Shown here in pieces: positions 5,524 to 10,799 of a stretch of DNA of 10,799 nt. The DNA is taken from the NCBI GenBank assembly GCA_002450895.1, contig DKAR01000121.1, forward strand, positions 1 through 10,799. The letters are read 5' to 3'. Each line of letters opens with the position of its first letter. Within the stretch, counting starts at the first letter, position 1. The DNA is from Proteobacteria bacterium UBA6921 (GTDB lineage Bacteria; Pseudomonadota; Gammaproteobacteria; SG8-11). The notes beneath the pieces are model-generated. The model had not been told where the DNA came from and ran no database searches. It saw only the letters and a program-made list of their open reading frames with translations. The position numbers were made by a program, and so were the translations under genes.

Positions 5524-6729
5524 TCAGTAGTGTTGTGCCGCGGCAGAAAGTGCCGCGGCTCGGTCCGTCTTTTCCCATGGCGCGCCGATATCCATACGGC
5601 CCACTTGCCCGTAAGCAGCGAGCTTTCGATAGAAGCCGCCTTTCACCTGGCGCGGCAAGTGGCGAAGGTTGAACTGCTTCACAATCCCGCCGACGCGAAA
5701 ATCGAAAAGCTGATCAAGCAACTCCGCGATGGTGTCGTCGCCGATCTTTCCGGTTCCGAAGGTTTCCACCTGGATGCTTACGGGGTGTGAGAGTCCGATG
5801 CTGTAACTCAGTTGCACCTCACATTCATCCGCGAGTCCGGCTGCGACGATGTTCTTTGCGGCGTAGCGGGCGGCATAGGCACCTGTGCGATCGATACGCA
5901 GGGGATGTTTTCCACTCAGCGCCGACTCGCTGTGCCGCGCAAACTCACCGTAACAGTCAATGCCGGTCTTGCGTCCCGTCAAGCCCGCATGTAGCGCCGG
6001 GCCGCCCCCGACAAATCGGCCATCGGGATTGACGAAGATCTTCGTTTCGGCGTCCGGCCGAATGACTTCGTTGCGAAATGCGATTTCGATGACTTCGGTA
6101 CACAAAGCGTGACGCAATTCATCCATTTCCGGCGCATTGCCAGCATGACTGGAGACCAACGCAATGCTGTGGATGCGATGTGGCTTGCCGTCTCGGTACT
6201 CGACTCCTACCTGAGTCGTTCCGTCCGGAAGCAGATAAGGCAATCGCTTTTCCAAACGGGCCGCACTGAGACGGCGCGCCAGGCGGTGTGCAAGCCAGAT
6301 TGGTAGCGGCAGCAGCGCGGGTGTCTGATTGCATGCATATCCAAACGCGTTGGCCTGATTGTTCGCGCCAAGCCGATTCAGCTGATCGTCGTCCATTGTT
6401 GCTTCATCTATCGCGCTGTAGCGCGATGCAGCCATCTCGGTGATGCTGGTCATTACCGTGCAGTCCCGGGAATTGAATGTCGTGTCGTCCGTGTAACCGA
6501 CTTGTTGTATTACGCGCCGAGCAATCTGGGCCAGGTCCACACCCGCCCTTGCAGCAAAGCGTGTGGCGATGAATACGATTCCTTTTGCCACTGCACATTC
6601 CGCGATGATTCGGGCGTACGGATCCTGTTCCAGAAAATGATCGACGATGGCATCAGAAATCTGGTCGCAAAGTTTGTCCGGATGACCTTCGGTGACGGAT
6701 TCGGAATTGAACAGGAAGTCTTTACGCAT
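5524..6729 (-). CDS. Divergent S-adenosylmethionine synthetase (MetK) homologue
   Basis: The 401-residue protein keeps the full MetK length and fold: SESVTEGHPDK near the N-terminus, GRFVGGGP, GLTGRK, AAYAARYAAKNIVAAGLADECEVQ and the closing PWEKTD. Against E. coli MetK (mature numbering), residues for ATP, phosphate and metal are mostly kept: H14 (H16), D16 (D18), E42 (E44), R244/K245 (R253/K254), K265 (K274), D271 (D280). Residues around methionine are not. E55 is R57, the Q98 loop (QSPDI) is gone, D118 of GAGDQG is N124 (GANNQA), and D238 is H247. K165 is T171, and the GGGAFSGKD loop reads SESALSGKH. It may therefore use another substrate or have lost synthetase activity; a housekeeping metK is presumably elsewhere. 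It overlaps the upstream ATPase by 8 bp with GGGAGGA at 6737-6743, so both are one operon. Confidence 0.85.
   Translation of the reverse strand: MRKDFLFNSESVTEGHPDKLCDQISDAIVDHFLEQDPYARIIAECAVAKGIVFIATRFAARAGVDLAQIARRVIQQVGYTDDTTFNSRDCTVMTSITEMAASRYSAIDEATMDDDQLNRLGANNQANAFGYACNQTPALLPLPIWLAHRLARRLSAARLEKRLPYLLPDGTTQVGVEYRDGKPHRIHSIALVSSHAGNAPEMDELRHALCTEVIEIAFRNEVIRPDAETKIFVNPDGRFVGGGPALHAGLTGRKTGIDCYGEFARHSESALSGKHPLRIDRTGAYAARYAAKNIVAAGLADECEVQLSYSIGLSHPVSIQVETFGTGKIGDDTIAELLDQLFDFRVGGIVKQFNLRHLPRQVKGGFYRKLAAYGQVGRMDIGAPWEKTDRAAALSAAAQHY
5537..5559. terminator. GC-rich hairpin at the 3' end of the MetK-like gene, possible terminator of the convergent HMA2 gene
   Basis: GCCGCGGC occurs at 5537-5544 and again at 5552-5559, separated by AGAAAGT. 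Each copy is itself a palindrome, so together they form an 8-bp all-GC stem with a 7-base loop. Read on the plus strand, it lies 30 bp after the HMA2 stop (5506) and is followed by T-rich GTCTTTTCCC, which fits termination of the HMA2 transcript. On the minus strand it lies inside the last alanine codons of the MetK-like gene and has no U-run after it. Confidence 0.4.
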
Positions 6730-9700
6730 GGCGTGGTCCTCCCTTCTGCGGAGCGGTCGTCGTAATGGTACGACGACCGACCTTGGTCAGTTCATTGAAC
6801 AGTAACGGCAATACGGAACTCGCGCCGATGACCGCCAGATCCAGCGGCCCGATCGGAGCGAGATTGAACAGTTTGCGCAGCGCGGGAATCGTCATGACGC
6901 CGGCTTGCGCCGCCAGCGACGCGCCGAGTGCGATATTCAGATAGCGGTTGCCCGGGCGTATGCCGGATTCGAAAATCGTGGTTTTTTCCGAGCGGCAACT
7001 ATAGGCGTGCAACAGCTGCGCAATAGTGAGCGACATGAACGCATGCGTATTGGCGGTCGCGCCCGGGCCGTAGCGCCACAAACCGTAGCCGAAACTGGCC
7101 ATCGCGCCCGCGCTGATCGCTGCGGATTCCAGACCCAGCCGCTTGAAATCCTTCAGCGCGACAATCGGCTCGTCGGGATCGCGCGGTGGCTGGCTGAGCA
7201 CGTCGGACTCCGGCGGTTCGATGGCCAGCGCGAGGCCGGGAAAGATGTCCGAGATCAGATTGATCCAAAGCAATTGCATCGGTGTCAGCGGCGCGCCGGC
7301 GCCGAGCGCGACCGCGGCGACCATGACTTCCACTTCGCTCAGATTCGTGGACAGCAGAAAGCGCAGCGCCTTGCGGATATTCGCGTAAATCGTCCGGCCC
7401 TGTTCCACCGCCGTGACCATTGTGTGCAGGTTGTCGTCTTCGACCACAACATCGGCAACCGAGCGTGCCACGTCGGTGCCGCCGCCGCCCATCGCGACGC
7501 CGATGTTGGCCGCCTTGAGCGCCGGTCCGTCGTTGATGCCGTCGCCGGTCATCGCAACGACTTTTCCTGCACGTTGCAGCGCCTGCACAATCTGCAATTT
7601 GTGCGCGGGTGACACGCGCGCGAACACGTGAGTCTTCCGCACCAGGCCGGCCAGCAGTTCCGGGTCGAGTTTGTCGAGATTGGTCGAATCGAGAATTTCG
7701 AGTTGGCCGCCGTTGGCGAGATTCAGTTGCTTGCCGATGGCGTAGGCCGTGGCGCTCTGATCGCCGGTGATCATCACCGTCTCGATGCCGGCACGATGAA
7801 ACGCGCGCATCAGCTTGTCCATGCCGGGGCGGATCGGATCAGCCAGGCCGACCAGTCCCAGCCAACACAGTGGCGCGGTCTCAAATGCATCGGGCGTGTC
7901 GATCATTGCGTAGGCCACGCCGAGCACGCGTAATGCTTCGCCCGCCATGAGTTCATTGTCGAACAAGATTTCCGAGCGGTTGCTGTCGGTCAGCGGTGCG
8001 CCGGGCGTGAAACGATCGCGGCACAAAGCCAATACCTGCGCGGGACTGCCCTTAACGGCAACCAGCCAACTGCCGTCCGGACGTTCATGCAATGTGGCCA
8101 TCCACGGCGTCGTTTCAGTGCGGTGACGCGTGCGGATCAGCGGATGCTCGCGACGCAGGGTTGAAACATCTATGCCGCCGCACAAGGCCGCATCGAGCAG
8201 CGCACTTTCGGTTGCGGATCCGTCGAAGCGGAGTTGCCCGGCGCTGTGTACGATTTCCGACTCGTTACACAGAGTGACGATGCGCAACATCTGCTCGAAC
8301 ACCGGCTCGTTCGACACGTCGACGACTTCGTCATGCAAGACATAGGTGCGATCAACGCGGCGGTAGCGGTGACCGTCGATCTGCACACATACCATCTGCA
8401 TCTGGTTCAAGGTCAGTGTGCCGGTCTTGTCGAGGCAAAGCACTTGAACGGAGCCGAGGGTCTCGACGGCATCGAGATGCCGGATCAACACTTTGCGCGC
8501 GCGCATGTCGCGAATGCCCAGCGCCAGTGTCGTCGTTGCGACTGTCGGCAAACCTTCGGGCACCGCGGCGACGGCCAGTGAGATGGCCGCTTTCAGCATC
8601 GGCAGCAGGGCAAGTCCACGCAGCAGTCCAAGTCCGAACACGCCAATGCAAATTGCGCCGCTGATATACACCAGCTGATTTCCCATGCGATCAAGCTGAA
8701 TCTGCATTGGAGTTTCCGGCGGTCGGGTTTCGCCGACCAGGCTCTGAATGTGACCGATCTCGGTGTCGACGCCCGTGGCGACCACGAGTGCGCGGCCGCT
8801 GCCGCCGGTGACCAGCGTGCCACGGTGCACGAGGTTGATGCGTTCGGCCAGCGGCGTGTCGTCGTTGCCGTTGAAGCCGTGGTCTTTTGTGACTGGAACA
8901 CTTTCACCAGTCAACGACGATTCGTCGATTGTCAGGCGTTCGGTATGCAGCAGGCGCGCATCCGCAGCGACGTAGCTGCCGGGTGTCAACTCGAGTATGT
9001 CTCCCGTCACGATGTGTTCGACTGGAACTTCGAAGACTCGCCCTTCGCGGCGAGCATGAGCGGTGCGCGGTGTGTACTTGTCGAGCGCCGAGATTGTGCG
9101 TTCTGCCTGACGCTCTGTGACGAAGCCGATCGTAGCGTTGACCAGCACGACGCCAAGGATCACCGCCGCGTCGACCAGTCCGCCCGTGGCTGCGGAGACG
9201 GCAGCGGAAACGCCGAGCAACATGACAGGAAGGCTGTTCAATTGTCCGAAGAACATGGCCAGTTCGGAACGGCGCGGAGGCGCGGGGAATGCGTTTGGAC
9301 CAAGATGCGCCAGTCGCGTCGCTGCGGAAGCGGATGTCAGTCCGTGTTCAAGTGACGACTTGAAATCCGCCAGCAATTGTTCGACAGAGGCGATATGCCA
9401 CCGTGACTTGCGAGTGCCTCCTGGTGTGGCGGTGTTTCGTGTCGTTCCAGGCCACATGTCCATTGCAGCGGGCGCGTTCGACTTGGCGACTGGCAACGGT
9501 GCCAGCATTGGGCCCAGCGCCGATTCAATGTATGCGACAAGCTGTTCGACAGTGGCGGTTCGGTAGTGTAACAGGACCGTTCCAGTCAGCGGGTTGATGT
9601 CAACCTGGGCAACGTCTACATGAGCACTCAGGGTGCGTGCTAACTGCTGAGCCAGTACGACATTGTGGCGCAAGCCGGCGACATGAGCCCGCAAACGACC

Positions 9701-9799
9701 TGGCACCGCGGTATGCCGCGCCGTAACGCGGGCCTGCTGCGCAATCTTGTCACGAGCTGATGGCGGTCTGTGAAGCAGACCGGAAAAGTCATCCAGCAT
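6722..9799 (-). CDS. P2-type cation-transporting ATPase with N-terminal HMA2 domain
   Basis: This 1025-residue inner-membrane pump hydrolyses ATP to move a cation out of the cytosol. The N-terminus (about 27-100) is an HMA2 domain with PGRLR at 33-37 and LTGTVLLHY at 71-79. The P-type core follows: N-terminal cation-ATPase region (about 133-200), TGES 297-300, PEGLP 414-418 in M4, DKTGTLT 457-463 with phosphorylated D457, KGSP 583-586, TGD 678-680, TGDGINDGPAL 751-761, and a C-terminal membrane domain to the end. PEGLP rather than CPC/SPC and the long C-terminal membrane part place it with P2 (Ca2+/Mn2+-like) pumps, not P1B heavy-metal pumps. M5 N819/E822 and M6 N847/S850/D851 match SERCA N768/E771 and N796/T799/D800; the M8 glutamate seems to be Q. 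Ca2+ or Mn2+ is likely, unproven. An AAGGA (complement of 9812-9816) lies 12 bases before the ATG. Confidence 0.9.
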   Translation of the reverse strand: MLDDFSGLLHRPPSARDKIAQQARVTARHTAVPGRLRAHVAGLRHNVVLAQQLARTLSAHVDVAQVDINPLTGTVLLHYRTATVEQLVAYIESALGPMLAPLPVAKSNAPAAMDMWPGTTRNTATPGGTRKSRWHIASVEQLLADFKSSLEHGLTSASAATRLAHLGPNAFPAPPRRSELAMFFGQLNSLPVMLLGVSAAVSAATGGLVDAAVILGVVLVNATIGFVTERQAERTISALDKYTPRTAHARREGRVFEVPVEHIVTGDILELTPGSYVAADARLLHTERLTIDESSLTGESVPVTKDHGFNGNDDTPLAERINLVHRGTLVTGGSGRALVVATGVDTEIGHIQSLVGETRPPETPMQIQLDRMGNQLVYISGAICIGVFGLGLLRGLALLPMLKAAISLAVAAVPEGLPTVATTTLALGIRDMRARKVLIRHLDAVETLGSVQVLCLDKTGTLTLNQMQMVCVQIDGHRYRRVDRTYVLHDEVVDVSNEPVFEQMLRIVTLCNESEIVHSAGQLRFDGSATESALLDAALCGGIDVSTLRREHPLIRTRHRTETTPWMATLHERPDGSWLVAVKGSPAQVLALCRDRFTPGAPLTDSNRSEILFDNELMAGEALRVLGVAYAMIDTPDAFETAPLCWLGLVGLADPIRPGMDKLMRAFHRAGIETVMITGDQSATAYAIGKQLNLANGGQLEILDSTNLDKLDPELLAGLVRKTHVFARVSPAHKLQIVQALQRAGKVVAMTGDGINDGPALKAANIGVAMGGGGTDVARSVADVVVEDDNLHTMVTAVEQGRTIYANIRKALRFLLSTNLSEVEVMVAAVALGAGAPLTPMQLLWINLISDIFPGLALAIEPPESDVLSQPPRDPDEPIVALKDFKRLGLESAAISAGAMASFGYGLWRYGPGATANTHAFMSLTIAQLLHAYSCRSEKTTIFESGIRPGNRYLNIALGASLAAQAGVMTIPALRKLFNLAPIGPLDLAVIGASSVLPLLFNELTKVGRRTITTTAPQKGGPRHA

Positions 9800-9993
9800 T
9801 GTTCAGGTCGTTCCTTCTAAACATTTTTGACAGTCTGCATTTGCATTCTCGACGAGCGCATCTGTATTTGCCACAGGATCAGTCGGTGTCACAAAAGGTT
9901 CATCAAACATTCACAGGTGAGATACTAAACGGTAACCGTCGCTTCACAACCCGTGCCGATACTGTCGCGTGTCAGGTGATATGAGTCGTTGTC

Positions 9994-10799
9994 ATGGACC
10001 CAACAATGCGCCACGGCATGATGTGGCTGCTGAATTCAAATCAGGACGGCGCGTCCGCGCCGAGCGTTGAAGAAGCGTTGCACCTCCTCGGAATTCATCG
10101 CCGCAAGTTCGCCGATTCCCAGTTGCCGTTCACTTTCTCCGATTCGACGGCCGGATCGGAAAGCGAGCTGCAGGCCGCCGTCTCGGGGCGAGCGGAAGAT
10201 GTGGATCTGCCGTTGCAGATTCGTCACTCGGGATTTTTCGCGAACGTCATTCGGCACGCACAGAACGACGAGACGTCCCGGCGGCCGGTCACGGCGATCG
10301 AGCGGTATCTTGATTCAAGAGACGAAGCGGTCTGGGAAAACAGCTGGGCACGGGTTCCGCTGCGCAGCCTGAACAAGTTTGCCCGCAGTGTGCTGACCGA
10401 AGACTTGCGCGCGCGAAAAAGCGATCCGTCGAGCGGGCCGCGCGCGGACATGCAGCGGTTCCTGGTGCGCCATGCCAGCGGGCGTGAATTCGTCCGTGTT
10501 CCGATCAGTTACCTGATGAAGCTGTGCCTCGCCCAATTCCTCGGCGCACAGGAACGCACGCCCACAGTGATCTATCACACTGCGCATCGCCTGATGGGGC
10601 ACTTCATCAACGACAATTGTTCGCCCGAAACCCTGTCTTTCAATGTCGTATCGCTTCACGAACGCAACGGCGCAGGGCGGGCTCTCGCCCGCGAGAAGGC
10701 GAAGCGCTACCTGTTGACGCAACTGTTGTTGATGTACGCGAACGAGTCACTGGACCTGCAAAGCGAGGGGCAGCGCGCCGTGTTGCAGTCGGCCCTCAC
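9994..10799 (+). CDS. Large unrecognised protein, 3' end outside the window
   Basis: The frame is open from an in-frame stop at 9982-9984 to the right edge, giving at least 268 residues. Possible starts are ATG 9994, 10006 and 10018; 9994 was taken as the longest, although none has a convincing ribosome site. The visible part is soluble and mixed in character, with no signal peptide and no membrane helix. Segments include EEALHLLGIHRRKFADSQ, a Ser/Glu-rich linker (about 50-70), RVPLRSLNKFARSVL, RVPISYLMKLCLAQFLGAQ, HRLMGHFINDNCSPETLSF and the basic helix ALAREKAKRYLLTQLLLMYA. I recognise no domain and assign no function. It is divergent from the ATPase operon, separated by 194 bp, so it is probably a separate transcription unit. 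Opposite-strand frames here look like shadows. Confidence 0.6.
   Translation, partial: MDPTMRHGMMWLLNSNQDGASAPSVEEALHLLGIHRRKFADSQLPFTFSDSTAGSESELQAAVSGRAEDVDLPLQIRHSGFFANVIRHAQNDETSRRPVTAIERYLDSRDEAVWENSWARVPLRSLNKFARSVLTEDLRARKSDPSSGPRADMQRFLVRHASGREFVRVPISYLMKLCLAQFLGAQERTPTVIYHTAHRLMGHFINDNCSPETLSFNVVSLHERNGAGRALAREKAKRYLLTQLLLMYANESLDLQSEGQRAVLQSAL

Noticed and set aside
6905..7612. A 235-codon plus-strand frame inside the ATPase gene
   Set aside because: It is antisense to ATPase motifs such as TGDGINDGPAL, and its composition (Arg/Gln/His-rich) is typical of a shadow frame.
8750..9355. A 201-codon plus-strand frame inside the ATPase gene
   Set aside because: It lies opposite the TGES and N-terminal membrane region of the pump and shows no family signature or ribosome site.
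9827..9832. TTGACA as a -35 promoter element on the plus strand
   Set aside because: No -10-like hexamer lies 16-18 bases downstream (the region reads CTCGACGAG), so no promoter is called. The 9800-9993 gap must hold the divergent promoters, but I could not place them.
10315..10722. A 135-codon minus-strand frame near the right edge
   Set aside because: It lies fully opposite a longer plus-strand frame that runs through the edge with more protein-like composition; it has no recognised domain.
1..10799. CRISPR arrays, tRNA or rRNA genes
   Set aside because: No short regularly spaced direct repeats and no tRNA- or rRNA-like conserved stretches were seen.

Overview
The window looks like chromosomal DNA of a GC-rich Gram-negative bacterium, probably a beta- or gammaproteobacterium. 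This rests on an outer-membrane porin remnant, an IS91/ISCR-family insertion sequence and the general style of the proteins; nothing in the window fixes a species.

Layout from left to right. (1) Positions 1-862 are the right-hand part of an IS91-family element: the C-terminal two thirds of its transposase, then a match to the family's conserved oriIS end, abutting a CTTG tetranucleotide. (2) Positions 868-1895 are host DNA: a porin cut down to its C-terminal strands, tightly followed by a secreted coiled-coil protein. (3) Positions 1917-3877 are a forward run of four small genes: an HMA2-type protein, a DUF5132-type membrane protein, a second HMA2 protein with a membrane tail (start/stop overlap with the previous gene), and a protein built almost entirely of eight tandem 22-residue amphipathic repeats. 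(4) A short MgtE-like Mg2+ transporter with CBS domains lies on the minus strand (3943-4944). (5) A third stand-alone HMA2 gene lies on the plus strand (5132-5506). (6) A minus-strand operon (9799 to 5524) encodes a 1025-residue P-type ATPase with its own N-terminal HMA2 domain and, overlapping it by 8 bp, a strongly divergent S-adenosylmethionine synthetase homologue. (7) A large unrecognised gene runs off the right edge (9994 onward).

The central block (1917-9799) reads as one cation-handling module. Four HMA2 domains share a (P/A)GR(L/V)R motif and none has the CxxC metal site of classical HMA domains. They sit with a P2-type (Ca2+/Mn2+-like) pump, a Mg2+ channel-like protein, a glycine/alanine-rich membrane protein and a helical-repeat protein that could coat a membrane. 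The combination recalls ferrosome (fez) loci, which pair a P-type ATPase with HMA-type and small hydrophobic proteins. Here the pump is of a different class, and the MetK homologue has lost most residues known to bind methionine. A specialised membrane domain or storage compartment is a hypothesis, not a demonstration. No tRNA, rRNA or CRISPR array was seen.
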